A stretch of DNA of 64,000 bases from Bacillus sp. FJAT-28004 (lineage in GTDB: Bacteria > Bacillota > Bacilli > Paenibacillales > Paenibacillaceae). Positions 8,256 to 16,886 of this stretch are shown here, piece by piece (position 1 is the first letter of the stretch; each line of letters opens with the position of its first letter). The stretch spans positions 313,261 to 377,260 of the forward strand of contig NZ_LGHP01000004.1 in NCBI RefSeq assembly GCF_001280845.1. Reading direction: 5' to 3'. Under the pieces are notes generated by a model, which saw nothing but the letters and a program-made list of their open reading frames with translations, had not been told where the DNA came from and made no database searches. Made by a program: the position numbers and the translations under genes.

Positions 8256-9023
8256 TTAGAAATCGTCAGTATAGTTAGTTGTGAAAGTCTCGTATGAAAT
8301 TTCTTCATCTGGGTTATTGCGTAATTCAACAATGATATCAAAATGGCTATAATCGTAATTGGATTCCTTAATAAAGATGTCCGGATGCTCAATCACTTTA
8401 GTCGATGGCATAGCCATAATTTCTTGCAATAAACTGTAGTGCCTTTCATTTGAACGAATTGTGCTGACGATACCATCGATAATAAAAATAGTATTTGGCT
8501 GCATTTCGTCTTCGGACATTTGACTTCTAACCGTTTGGCGCAATAGGGTGGAGGATACAAAGGACCATCGCTTGTTCGAGCATACGCTGCCCGCAATGAT
8601 GGATTCCGTCTTCCCAACTCGCGGCATCCCTCTTACTCCTATAACCTGATTACCGTCACGCTTAAACACTTCACCCAAAAAATCGACCAAAATGCCAAGC
8701 TCATCACGTGTAAAACGGAACGTCTTGCGATCATCAGAATCACGCTCGATGTAGCGTCCATGACGAACCGCTAAAATATCTACAATTGTAGGCGTTCTCA
8801 GTTTGTTTACAGTAATATTATCTACTTTTTGAAGCATTTTGCCAAGCAATTCAATCTTCTCATCGTCGTCGGTTTGAAGTAGCATGCCCCTTGTTCTATC
8901 TTCCACACCATTGATTGTCATAATATTAACCTCTAGCATACCAAGCAAAGAGGCGATATCTCCGAGTAGTCCTGGTCGGTTTTTATGTATTTTGTATTCC
9001 ATGTACCATTGTTTCGATTCCAA
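8256..9023 (-). CDS. ymfK: DUF3388 protein YmfK: ACT-like domain plus P-loop
   Basis: Conserved protein of unknown function found in Bacillales next to ymfJ. The N-terminal ~70 residues look like an ACT regulatory domain (KNRPGLLGDIASLLG followed by NIMTINGVED). The C-terminal part carries a Walker A motif GMPRVGKT near residue 140 and a Walker-B-like TIFIIDG, so it probably binds a nucleotide. I favour the TTG at 9023, which gives MESKQWYMEYKI and has GGTGA five bases upstream. An in-frame GTG at 9032 lies within that region. A candidate promoter is upstream. No function should be assumed. Confidence 0.82.
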   Translation of the reverse strand: MESKQWYMEYKIHKNRPGLLGDIASLLGMLEVNIMTINGVEDRTRGMLLQTDDDEKIELLGKMLQKVDNITVNKLRTPTIVDILAVRHGRYIERDSDDRKTFRFTRDELGILVDFLGEVFKRDGNQVIGVRGMPRVGKTESIIAGSVCSNKRWSFVSSTLLRQTVRSQMSEDEMQPNTIFIIDGIVSTIRSNERHYSLLQEIMAMPSTKVIEHPDIFIKESNYDYSHFDIIVELRNNPDEEISYETFTTNYTDDF

Positions 9024-9072
9024 TGTTGTCACCGTCCTAAACCTGTTCTTGTAGAAGTATGTAAGTGAAGAA

Positions 9073-9101
9073 AATATACATCATGAAACATAATTCTACA
9101 A
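9073..9101 (-). promoter_or_regulatory. Candidate promoter for ymfK
   Basis: Minus-strand TTGTAG (9096-9101) and TATATT (9073-9078) are 17 bases apart, after the ymfJ terminator. The -35 is weak, but the position fits. A 9-bp inverted repeat (CTTGTAGAA and TTCTACAAG at 9094-9102 and 9048-9056) brackets this promoter. Confidence 0.45.
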
Positions 9102-9137
9102 GTTTCGTCACAATCCTGCAACCCAAAAAGAAACATT

Positions 9138-9169
9138 GCAGAAAAGCCTCCTGTAGGAGGCTTTTCTGC
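9138..9169 (-). terminator. Terminator after ymfJ
   Basis: A perfect 14-bp stem (9138-9151 with 9156-9169) has a 4-base loop and lies 44 bases past the ymfJ stop. T-rich sequence is inside the stem and again shortly after it (TTTCTTTTT). The stem is symmetric enough to act on either strand. Confidence 0.78.
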
Positions 9170-9212
9170 TTCTGCTTCTGTTAAGGAAGATGACGACTGC
9201 GTACGATTGCTG

Positions 9213-9464
9213 CTACGATTGTTGGACGAGCTTGACCATCAAGCAAGCAAGTGTTTTGCGTTCTGCTTCATCGCCTGCGTCCCATAGCTCCTTCAATACA
9301 CGTTGTTCCTCATTTTTCGGATCGACCTTCTCCTCGAGAAAGGTGCCGATTTCGTAAGCTAAGCTTGAAATCGTTTCTTCCGTCATGCCAATCTTTTTGG
9401 CTTGCGATACACGGTCTGCCAAAAAATGCTTCCATGTTGCAAAATTAGAAAGTACGGTTGACAT
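9213..9464 (-). CDS. ymfJ: DUF3243 protein YmfJ
   Basis: Small helical protein of the DUF3243 family. The sequence shows the family features FATWKHFLADRV and IGTFLEEKVDPKNEEQRVLKELWD. Its function is not established; in B. subtilis it lies in the same place between ymfI and ymfK. I place the start at the ATG at 9464, seven to nine bases after AGGAGG. A longer in-frame reading from 9503 would run through the ribosome-binding site. It has about 83 residues, the usual length. Confidence 0.88.
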   Translation of the reverse strand: MSTVLSNFATWKHFLADRVSQAKKIGMTEETISSLAYEIGTFLEEKVDPKNEEQRVLKELWDAGDEAERKTLACLMVKLVQQS

Positions 9465-9572
9465 GTTTCTTCGCCTCCTAAAGGTATAGAAAAGAATCAC
9501 CAACAGTCATATCATGCGTAAACACCGCTCTAATTATGCAACAAGCTTGTCCAGAGAATCAGCAGTCTTCAA

Positions 9573-10319
9573 TTACGTATGCCATCCGCCATTTGGACTA
9601 ATAACTTGACCCGTAATATACGATGATTCCGGTAATGCAAGAAAATATACCAGCGATGCGATTTCATCAGTGGAGCCGAAACGTCCAACTGGAATTTCCT
9701 GTTGGATAGCGGCCTTCTCCTCCGCATCAAACCCATCCATCATTTCGGTCTCAACTGCACCTGGTGCAACCGCGTTGACAGTAACGCCTGTCGGCGCCAG
9801 CTCCTTAGCCAGCGCCTTAGTAAAGGCGTTCATGCCACCCTTGGTGGTCGAATACAAAACTTCGCATGAAGCACCCGACATCCCCCAAATAGATGAAACA
9901 TTAATGATTCGACCGTAGCGCTGCGCAATCATATTCGGCATAAATAGCTGTGAGCATAGGAACATTCCCTTTAGGTTGACTGCCATCACATCATCCCATT
10001 CTTCCTCCGTCACATCCATTAGCATACCGTAATGAGATATACCGCCATTGTTAACCAAAATATCCGGAAGCATGTTATGGCTCTCCAGCTTCTCCCGCAT
10101 ACGCTCCAACTGCTCCTTTGAACGCAGATCAGCAGATATCGTTAGTACATTCGCGCCAAGAGCCATACACGTCCGAGCTGTTTCATTTGCCGTTTCATGA
10201 GACTGTAAATAATGAATGACGATATTAACGCCTTCCGCAGCAAATCGTTTAGCTATAGCTGCCCCGATACCGCGGCTTCCCCCCGTAATAAGAACCGTCA
10301 TTTGTTGGAGCGTCTTCAT
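9573..10319 (-). CDS. ymfI: EF-P 5-aminopentanone reductase YmfI (SDR family)
   Basis: Short-chain dehydrogenase with the NAD(P)-binding TGGSRGIG motif near the N-terminus, NNGG near residue 90, catalytic Ser in NVSS near 142 and the YxxxK motif (YSTTK) near 156. In B. subtilis YmfI reduces 5-aminopentanone on elongation factor P to 5-aminopentanol. The neighbours ymfH and ymfF are required for the same modification pathway. It overlaps the end of ymfH by four bases (ATGA), which shows translational coupling and supports the specific name over a generic 3-oxoacyl-ACP reductase. Confidence 0.9.
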   Translation of the reverse strand: MKTLQQMTVLITGGSRGIGAAIAKRFAAEGVNIVIHYLQSHETANETARTCMALGANVLTISADLRSKEQLERMREKLESHNMLPDILVNNGGISHYGMLMDVTEEEWDDVMAVNLKGMFLCSQLFMPNMIAQRYGRIINVSSIWGMSGASCEVLYSTTKGGMNAFTKALAKELAPTGVTVNAVAPGAVETEMMDGFDAEEKAAIQQEIPVGRFGSTDEIASLVYFLALPESSYITGQVISPNGGWHT

Positions 10320-11602
10320 TTCGAAGGTTGTTCTACAATCGATATTGCAAGCTGATCGAAATCAAAATGCTCACGAAGCCGTTCATTTACTTGTTCAAGC
10401 GTACACTTCTCATAAAAATCAAGGACGTCGAACATATCGCTGTCACGGAACCGATATCTGGTAAATTCACCGGCAATGGCTTCTGGGGAGTTGAGCATGC
10501 GTAAATATCCACCGATTTTTTTGCGTTTGGATCTCTCAAAAGCTGTAGGTTCTATGCCGCTTTCTAAAATGCCTTCCACAGCTGTGCGTATTTGCTTAAT
10601 AAGCTCATCCGGATTTGGCGTATCGCCGCCGATAACTGAGAAAGCATAACCAGTACTCGAATTATACTCGCTTCCAAAGGAATCAGAGATCAGATCATTC
10701 TCATATAGCTGCTGATAAAGCTTGGAGCTTGGTCCAATCAAAGCGTCCAGCATCAACTTTGTCGTTACTTCTTGACGAAGGAGCGCTTCACCTGTGAGAC
10801 CGGTCTTCTTTTCTTTGAATCCCAGCATGCATTTAGGCAATGATACGGGCAGCTCCGTTACTTTTCGCGTAATTTTCACGCTTTCCGGCTCAGTCTCGAA
10901 ATAACGCTCAATCGCTCCTTGAGGTTTAAACGATTTGCTATTTTGATTGTCGCGAACAAGCTGGAATACTTCCTCTGCCTTTACACCGCCAACAACGAAC
11001 AACAACATATTCGATGGGTGATAGAACGTTTCATAGCAGCGATAAAGGGTTTCCTTATCGATTTGTCTAATGGATTCGACTGTGCCAGCGATATCAATAT
11101 GAACAGGATGCTCATGATAAAGCGCATCAATCAAGCCAAAATAAACTCTCCAGTCCGGATTGTCGCGATACATATTGATTTCTTGCTCAATGATCCCTTT
11201 TTCCTTCTCAACATTTGTATCCGTAAAATAAGGGTTTTGAACAAAATTGATTAGCGTCTCTAAGTTTGCGTTAATTTGCTCCGTTGCCGAAAACAAGTAT
11301 ACCGTTCTGTCAAAGCTCGTAAACGCGTTAGCGGATGCTCCTTGAGAGGCAAATACTGCAAAAATGTCGCCTGTTGGCTCTTCAAACATTTTATGCTCCA
11401 AGAAATGTGCAATACCGTCCGGCACCTTTACTGGTGGTTGATTTCCAACTGAAAAACGGTTATCAACTGAGCCGTATTTCGTAGAAAACGTCGCGTAGGT
11501 TTTATGAAAGCCTTCCTTCGGAAGCACGATAACTTCAAGCCCATTATCAAGCACTTCACGATACAAGGTTTCCTGTACGTTTGGATAGTTAAGGGTCTGC
11601 AC
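10316..11602 (-). CDS. ymfH: M16-family peptidase-like protein YmfH
   Basis: Insulinase-like (M16) protein, 428 residues. It keeps the zinc-binding HxxEH motif as HFLEH near residue 66, unlike its partner YmfF. In M16 families an active HxxEH subunit often pairs with an inactive one, and in B. subtilis both Ymf proteins are linked to EF-P modification. The GTG start at 11602 has AAAGGAGG upstream. It follows ymfF by three bases and overlaps ymfI, so the three form one translational unit. The peptide substrate is unknown. Confidence 0.9.
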   Translation of the reverse strand: MQTLNYPNVQETLYREVLDNGLEVIVLPKEGFHKTYATFSTKYGSVDNRFSVGNQPPVKVPDGIAHFLEHKMFEEPTGDIFAVFASQGASANAFTSFDRTVYLFSATEQINANLETLINFVQNPYFTDTNVEKEKGIIEQEINMYRDNPDWRVYFGLIDALYHEHPVHIDIAGTVESIRQIDKETLYRCYETFYHPSNMLLFVVGGVKAEEVFQLVRDNQNSKSFKPQGAIERYFETEPESVKITRKVTELPVSLPKCMLGFKEKKTGLTGEALLRQEVTTKLMLDALIGPSSKLYQQLYENDLISDSFGSEYNSSTGYAFSVIGGDTPNPDELIKQIRTAVEGILESGIEPTAFERSKRKKIGGYLRMLNSPEAIAGEFTRYRFRDSDMFDVLDFYEKCTLEQVNERLREHFDFDQLAISIVEQPSK

Positions 11603-11605
11603 CTT

Positions 11606-12880
11606 TTATGCCTCCTTTCGATCGCGCAAAAAGTAAATCGTATCTAGCTGTACTTGCTCTGCAACCTTAACGATATCCTCAGCAGTTACCGCTTGAACCT
11701 GCTCAAGCAGCTGTTCTGCACTTCGATCCTTACCAGTGAGAACGCCGTTAAAATCATAAGCGATCATCTCATACGCAGAATCTTGAAGCTCACGAAGATG
11801 ATTGGAAATCATCGCTTTGGTTTGATTCAGCTCGAGCTCCGAGAGATTTCCTTGACGCATACTTTCAAGCTGTTCCTTAATGATGACAACCGCTCGTTCG
11901 TAGTTAGCAAACTCAATTCCCGATTGAATCGTGCATAACCCTTTATGTCCATCAAGACGTGACGCAGCATAATAAGCCAAACTTTCTTTCTCACGTACGT
12001 TCAAGAAAAGCTTCGAATGAGGATATCCTCCCAAAATACCGTTGTACATTAATGCGGCAGGATAAGCGTCATCGACATACCCAACTCCAGTACGAAGTCC
12101 TAAATTAAGCTTGCCTTGACTAACTTCCATCCGCTCCGTTACCTGTTTCACTTCCTTAACAGGGTGATGAACGTTTGGTGTAGAATATGCCGACGGCGAA
12201 CCATCCTTCTGCTTAAAGGCGTTTGCAACGAGCTTCGTCACTTCCTCAAGCGTCGTATCTCCAACGACATACAAATCGAGCGCAGCGTTATCCAGCCATT
12301 GCAGATAGGACTCATACAATGAAGTAGAAGTAATGGCATCGATTTCGGCAAGCTTGCCTAATGGATGCAGACGATAAGGCTCATCCGCGCACATTTCTTC
12401 TAAGCAGCGTTCAGCAGCATATCGTATTTTATCATTTACGATTGCCTCTAATCGTTTTTTGAGCGTTGTTTTTTCTGCATCGACGTACTTTTGATGGAAA
12501 CCGTTCTGATCTATGAGCGGATCCGTTATGACATCACCCAGAAATTGCAGCGATTCTGCGAGAAGTGAAGTATTGGATGAAACAAATTCATCATTAATAA
12601 CATCCATTCGAAATTGAACGATCTGCGAATCGCCTCTTTTATATACATCGAACCCAAAGCCTGCTCCATATAAATCGTCAAGCTTCTCACGGAAAGTAAT
12701 AGTCTCTGGTAAATTCGCCGTACCTCTTCTCAGTACAAACGGAATAAGAGCAACCGGTGTTACTGTTGCTTCTTCAAGTGAAAGTCCCGCAAATAAAGAA
12801 ATGGCAAACGTTTTGAATCGTTTTGTGGGCATCACATGCAGACGTATGCGCTGCAGCTGCCCTCTTTCAAATATGGACAC
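11606..12880 (-). CDS. ymfF: Inactive-type M16 peptidase-like protein YmfF
   Basis: Second M16-fold protein of the pair. At the place where M16 enzymes have HxxEH this protein reads PFVLRRGT, so the zinc site is missing and it is probably a non-catalytic partner of YmfH. The GTG start at 12880 gives VSIFERGQLQRIRLHVMPTKRFKT and has AAAGGAG eight bases upstream. A longer in-frame reading to 12979 lacks a site. It has about 424 residues. A short AT-rich stretch with candidate -10 elements (TGGTATAGT and TATAAC) lies upstream after the sleB hairpin, so this may be the first gene of the EF-P set. Confidence 0.89.
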   Translation of the reverse strand: MSIFERGQLQRIRLHVMPTKRFKTFAISLFAGLSLEEATVTPVALIPFVLRRGTANLPETITFREKLDDLYGAGFGFDVYKRGDSQIVQFRMDVINDEFVSSNTSLLAESLQFLGDVITDPLIDQNGFHQKYVDAEKTTLKKRLEAIVNDKIRYAAERCLEEMCADEPYRLHPLGKLAEIDAITSTSLYESYLQWLDNAALDLYVVGDTTLEEVTKLVANAFKQKDGSPSAYSTPNVHHPVKEVKQVTERMEVSQGKLNLGLRTGVGYVDDAYPAALMYNGILGGYPHSKLFLNVREKESLAYYAASRLDGHKGLCTIQSGIEFANYERAVVIIKEQLESMRQGNLSELELNQTKAMISNHLRELQDSAYEMIAYDFNGVLTGKDRSAEQLLEQVQAVTAEDIVKVAEQVQLDTIYFLRDRKEA

Positions 12881-12968
12881 TCGGTTTGCTCCTTTCACCT
12901 TAGCGTTATAGAGTAAATCTATTCCATTAAACAAATCACTATACCATTCTAACCTATAGGAAATGGAA

Positions 12969-13007
12969 GAAGCAACCACTGCTGCACAAGGCAGTAACGG
13001 CTGCTTC
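12969..13007 (-). terminator. Hairpin after sleB
   Basis: Two stacked stems, GAAGCAGCC with GGTTGCTTC (12969-13007) and an inner ACTGC/GCAGT, lie 21 bases beyond the sleB stop. The T-run after it is weak. It is likely a terminator isolating the sporulation gene sleB from ymfF. Confidence 0.6.
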
Positions 13008-13027
13008 CTTTCGAGAATGTCTTATAG

Positions 13028-13795
13028 TTACATACAGAATATATGCTTGCCGATCGTTTTAATTTGCGTTCTTGTCCAAATCCATTTTGACGTCGCTGTT
13101 TCTGGATTGAAATAGTAGAGACAACCGCCAGAAGGATCTTGACCATTAATCGCATCCATAACCGCCTCGCGTGCTTTGGCGTTGGGAGTTAACCATATTT
13201 GACCGTCAGCAACAGCGGTGAAGGCTCCAGGTTGAAAGATAACACCATAAATCGTGTTCGGAAAGCTTTGAGATTTCATACGGTTAATGATAACCGCTGC
13301 AACCGCAATTTGGCCTTCGTACGGCTCACCGCGCGCTTCACCATATACAGCATTAGCCATGATCTGTATGTCATTTTCTGACAAGCCTAATCGATTGGAA
13401 CCTCCAATGGTTGTCTTGTCGCCTGAAGAAGTTGCATTTTCTTTACCGCCTGATGGAGCTGCTGCTGTCGGCGTCCACTTTTTTGTAGCTTCCCAAAGCT
13501 TGAGTTTTGTTTTGGAACCAACAACACCGTCGGATTTAAGTCCAAACTTCCATTGAAACCAAGTAACCGCATTTTTTGTCGCCGTTCCGAATTTCCCGTC
13601 TATGTCACCTTTGAAATAACCAAGATGCTTTAGCCGTCCTTGCAGTTCTTTTACGTCCTGTCCAGTTGAACCTACCGTTAAGGTGGCGTTGCTGAACGTT
13701 TCCTTTACTCCGTCATGCTTTCCGCTCAGTAACGAAAAGGAACCGAACAACAACAGCACGATAATCGAGGTCACCAAAATCAAACGATTTCTCAT
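13028..13795 (-). CDS. sleB: Spore cortex-lytic enzyme SleB-type cell wall hydrolase
   Basis: Secreted lytic enzyme of the germination type. It has an N-terminal membrane/signal segment (about residues 4-24), a peptidoglycan-binding repeat (about 40-100, VGSTGQDVKELQGRL and DGKFGTATKNAV), a Ser/Gly/Lys linker, and a Hydrolase_2 (SleB) catalytic domain from about 140 with VYGEARGEPYEGQIAVAAVIINR, which contains the conserved glutamate. SleB cleaves cortex peptidoglycan during spore germination. A near-perfect sigma-G promoter upstream fits forespore expression. Its usual partner gene ypeB is not adjacent. It has 255 residues, at the short end of the family. Confidence 0.88.
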   Translation of the reverse strand: MRNRLILVTSIIVLLLFGSFSLLSGKHDGVKETFSNATLTVGSTGQDVKELQGRLKHLGYFKGDIDGKFGTATKNAVTWFQWKFGLKSDGVVGSKTKLKLWEATKKWTPTAAAPSGGKENATSSGDKTTIGGSNRLGLSENDIQIMANAVYGEARGEPYEGQIAVAAVIINRMKSQSFPNTIYGVIFQPGAFTAVADGQIWLTPNAKAREAVMDAINGQDPSGGCLYYFNPETATSKWIWTRTQIKTIGKHIFCM

Positions 13796-13852
13796 GATGG
13801 GATCTGCCTTTCTCTTGCAAGTTAGTTCGCTTAAGGTAGCGTTACCTAACTT

Positions 13853-13883
13853 TAGTATGAGAAGTTGATCCCACTTCTATGCA
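13853..13883 (-). promoter_or_regulatory. Sigma-G (forespore) promoter of sleB
   Basis: Minus-strand -35 TGCATA (13878-13883) and -10 CATACTA (13853-13859) have an 18-base spacer. This fits the sigma-G pattern gYATR-18-CATnnTA. It places sleB in the late forespore regulon, as known for B. subtilis sleB. Confidence 0.75.
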
Positions 13884-13913
13884 CTTCATTCCGTTTTCTG
13901 CAAACATCGGAAA

Positions 13914-16592
13914 TTACGAACTAGCTCTGCCAGCTTGAAATTGATCCATTGTAATAAGTACTTCCCGCGGCTTGCTTCCTTCATAAGGACCAACAATAGA
14001 GCGTGCCTCCATTTGGTCGATTAGTCTTGCCGCTCTAGTATAGCCGATTCTCATTCGACGCTGCAGCAAGGAAACCGATGCCTGCTTCGCTTCCAAAATA
14101 ACTTGAACGGCTTGATCATAAAGCTCGTCCAGCATTTCATTGCCGTCGGTTGATTCCTCTTCAACTTCCGGTACAAGATCCTCTTTATACTGCGCTTCAG
14201 CTTGACCGCGTGCGTAGTTAACTAACGATTCGACTTCCTGATCCGATAAAAAAGCCCCTTGAACCCTTATCGGCTTCGACATCCCTACAGGCAAGAAAAG
14301 CATATCACCGCGACCAAGAAGCTTTTCTGCTCCAACCATATCAAGAATAGTCCGCGAGTCGACCTGAGATGATACACCAAAAGCAATACGAGACGGAATG
14401 TTCGCTTTAATAACGCCCGTAATAACATCGACTGATGGACGCTGCGTCGCAATGATTAGATGGATACCTGCGGCACGTGCCATTTGAGCAAGCCTTGCGA
14501 TTGAATCCTCTACATCATTTGCAGCAACCATCATTAAATCGGCAAGCTCATCCACAATAACAACGATGTATGGGAGAACTGCTGCTGGATTATCGGCCAT
14601 TAAATTGTTATAGCCTTCAATGTTGCGAGTTGCAGATTTAGAGAAAAGCTCGTAACGGCTTTCCATTTCAACAACAATTTTCTTTAAAGCAAGCGATGCG
14701 CGCTTTGGATTCGTAACCACGGGTGCCAGCAAATGTGGAATACCATTGTATACGTTCAATTCAACCATTTTCGGGTCAATCATAAGAAATTTAACTTCAT
14801 CTGGTGAAGCCTTATACAAAATACTCGTAATAATGCCATTAATACAGACAGATTTCCCTGAACCGGTTGCTCCTGCTACGAGCAAATGGGGCATTTTTGC
14901 TAAGTTGCCAACGATCGTCTGACCAGAAATGTCGCGGCCAAAAGCAATAGACAACTTAGATGCGGCATTTTGAAACGCAGTGGTCTCCATAACCTCACGC
15001 ATCGTTACGACGGAAACCTCCATGTTCGGCACTTCTATCCCGATTGCCGATTTACCTGGAATCGGAGCCTCCATCCGGATATCCTTAGCTGCTAGCGCAA
15101 GAGCGATATCATCTGTAAGTCCTACAATACGACTGACCTTAACGCCCGTAGCCGGCTGAACTTCATAACGTGTTACAGCAGGACCTCGAACAACATCCAG
15201 CACTTTTGCACGCACGCCAAAGCTTTCAAGTGTTGCCTCCAGCTTTCTTCTGGAGTCGTACATGTCGGATGCATCTGCATTCTTACTCATTAAATTTGGT
15301 TTTGTAAGCAATGAAAAAGGCGGAAGCAAGTACGGTTTTGTTACGTTTTCTTCTGCAATTGGACGTTTTGGAACAGGATGTTCCGTATTCCCCTCGTAAA
15401 CAAGCGCTTCTGATGAATGAATGTCGTCAGCTGTCGTTATTTCAGGTTCCAAAAATTCTACATTCTCATCGTCATCCTCGTCCAGAGAATCAGCAAGCTG
15501 CTCAGAGCCTGCCAGTTCCTGAACAGGATAGGTTTGGTTCCATTCTTCAACATCAGTTGGTTCAATTGGCTCATGATCGATAACTACACCAGAACCAGCA
15601 TTCTCCCATGGAAGTGTGCTGTCCTGCTCCTGTATATCTTGACTTATTTCTGTATGTAAATCTGCGCCAGATTTCTCCCAAGGAGGTTCGATATCATTTT
15701 GCCAGGCGGGTTTAGCGCTTGCAAGCGTATCCGTTCCGCTAGGTTCGAATACCCATTCGTCCTGCGCCTGGTCGGAATGACTGGTATCGTCTTCTTCATG
15801 ATCCTGTCTCCAAGAGAAAAACAAGGATCTTCTCTTCTTTTTAGGCGGAGAAACGACATAGCTTTCATGATCATCGTCAATGGTTTCATCATCATCATCC
15901 AAATCAGCTTGCCCAACACTTGCACTGGCATGAGCAGCCGCAGCTGCACGCTGAGATGATCTCTTCTCCCATTTGGCTGCGAGCAATTTGAACATACGAT
16001 TGCCACGGGTCGTTACCAATCTGCCTAATTCCACATATGACTTGCCCGTCATAAGCATGATTGAAATCGCGAACATGACAAACATAATGAGCTTCGCGCC
16101 GTAATAACCAAATAAAGAGAAAAATAATGAATATTGAATAGCGCCAACAAATCCACCGCTTATTTCTTTGTCCCTAATCGGCAAATCATTTTCGGCAGGC
16201 ACGCTTATTAGAGATAATTGCAAATCACTGCTTAACTGCTTAAAAATCATCGTACCGGTTAAGTCAACCGTTGGATTCAGCTTTTGATCAATTTCAGAAA
16301 TGGAACTCATTAACGTAAATGCAAGCACCATAATAAACAAACCGGTGCGTTTATTGGTCCATCCTTTGGGCCAAGCGCGCTTAATCATTACAGCTAGTCC
16401 AATAACAATACCTATTAGAGCTAACACAAAATAAAACTTGCCGAGCACAAGCCCAAATAGCTTGGATAACGAGCGCCCGACAGCCGCCTCTCCAGAGAGA
16501 GCAATAATGGAAATCGTTATGAGCAAAATGCCATATACTTCGTATTTTAAGTTTGTGCCAATTGATTTTTTTCGTCTCTTTTTCTTTGCCAA
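13914..16592 (-). CDS. spoIIIE: DNA translocase SpoIIIE (FtsK/SpoIIIE family)
   Basis: Membrane-anchored ATP-driven DNA pump that moves the chromosome into the forespore. It has a basic N-terminus (AKKKRRKK), about four membrane helices in the first ~190 residues, an acidic low-complexity linker to about 440, and a RecA-like motor with Walker A GATGSGKS near 577 and Walker B VIVDELADL near 670. A C-terminal gamma winged-helix domain (LLQRRMRIGYTRAARLID) reads polar DNA motifs. I chose TTG at 16592, which gives MAKKKRRKK as in B. subtilis and has AGAGGTG upstream; the GTG at 16601 abuts that site. The promoter is of the extended -10 type. Confidence 0.96.
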   Translation of the reverse strand: MAKKKRRKKSIGTNLKYEVYGILLITISIIALSGEAAVGRSLSKLFGLVLGKFYFVLALIGIVIGLAVMIKRAWPKGWTNKRTGLFIMVLAFTLMSSISEIDQKLNPTVDLTGTMIFKQLSSDLQLSLISVPAENDLPIRDKEISGGFVGAIQYSLFFSLFGYYGAKLIMFVMFAISIMLMTGKSYVELGRLVTTRGNRMFKLLAAKWEKRSSQRAAAAAHASASVGQADLDDDDETIDDDHESYVVSPPKKKRRSLFFSWRQDHEEDDTSHSDQAQDEWVFEPSGTDTLASAKPAWQNDIEPPWEKSGADLHTEISQDIQEQDSTLPWENAGSGVVIDHEPIEPTDVEEWNQTYPVQELAGSEQLADSLDEDDDENVEFLEPEITTADDIHSSEALVYEGNTEHPVPKRPIAEENVTKPYLLPPFSLLTKPNLMSKNADASDMYDSRRKLEATLESFGVRAKVLDVVRGPAVTRYEVQPATGVKVSRIVGLTDDIALALAAKDIRMEAPIPGKSAIGIEVPNMEVSVVTMREVMETTAFQNAASKLSIAFGRDISGQTIVGNLAKMPHLLVAGATGSGKSVCINGIITSILYKASPDEVKFLMIDPKMVELNVYNGIPHLLAPVVTNPKRASLALKKIVVEMESRYELFSKSATRNIEGYNNLMADNPAAVLPYIVVIVDELADLMMVAANDVEDSIARLAQMARAAGIHLIIATQRPSVDVITGVIKANIPSRIAFGVSSQVDSRTILDMVGAEKLLGRGDMLFLPVGMSKPIRVQGAFLSDQEVESLVNYARGQAEAQYKEDLVPEVEEESTDGNEMLDELYDQAVQVILEAKQASVSLLQRRMRIGYTRAARLIDQMEARSIVGPYEGSKPREVLITMDQFQAGRASS

Positions 16593-16613
16593 ATCCGTCA
16601 CCTCTGGTAAAAG

Positions 16614-16622
16614 ATTATACCA
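16614..16622 (-). promoter_or_regulatory. Extended -10 promoter of spoIIIE
   Basis: Minus-strand TGGTATAAT (16614-16622) is a perfect -10 with the TGn extension. The -35 region has no good match, which extended -10 promoters tolerate. The leader would be only about 15 bases but includes the ribosome-binding site. Confidence 0.6.
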
Positions 16623-16655
16623 TAGGTGGGCAAATGTTCCTATGAGACATTTGCA

Positions 16656-16669
16656 CGAACATTTGTTTG
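16656..16669 (-). promoter_or_regulatory. Candidate LexA box upstream of spoIIIE
   Basis: The plus strand reads CGAACATTTGTTTG, one mismatch from CGAACNNNNGTTCG. It lies about 35 bases upstream of the spoIIIE -10, a placement like that of the recA box in this window. It overlaps the region just past ylzJ. Whether LexA acts here is not known. Confidence 0.4.
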
Positions 16670-16673
16670 TTCA

Positions 16674-16886
16674 TTATTTATAATTCACAATCGTACCCGG
16701 CATTAAATTTGGATTCAAATAGTCGTCGAGACTGCAATCTAATAATCGAATAATTTTACCCATGCCCGGTGCAATTGGCGTGACTTGCATCTTTACGCCA
16801 TTTGACCATACCTCATGCGATTGTTCCATATCGTCATTAAAGCCCTCCAACACAACTTCAAGAGGCATATTCGTATAAAGCGTCAT
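16674..16886 (-). CDS. ylzJ: YlzJ-like small protein
   Basis: A 70-residue protein of the YlzJ-like family, recognisable by MTLYTNMPLEVVLEG and a C-terminal PGTIVNYK. Its function is unknown. Its ATG overlaps the tepA stop codon by one base (TAATG), so it is translationally coupled to tepA, the arrangement seen in Bacillus. Confidence 0.87.
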   Translation of the reverse strand: MTLYTNMPLEVVLEGFNDDMEQSHEVWSNGVKMQVTPIAPGMGKIIRLLDCSLDDYLNPNLMPGTIVNYK

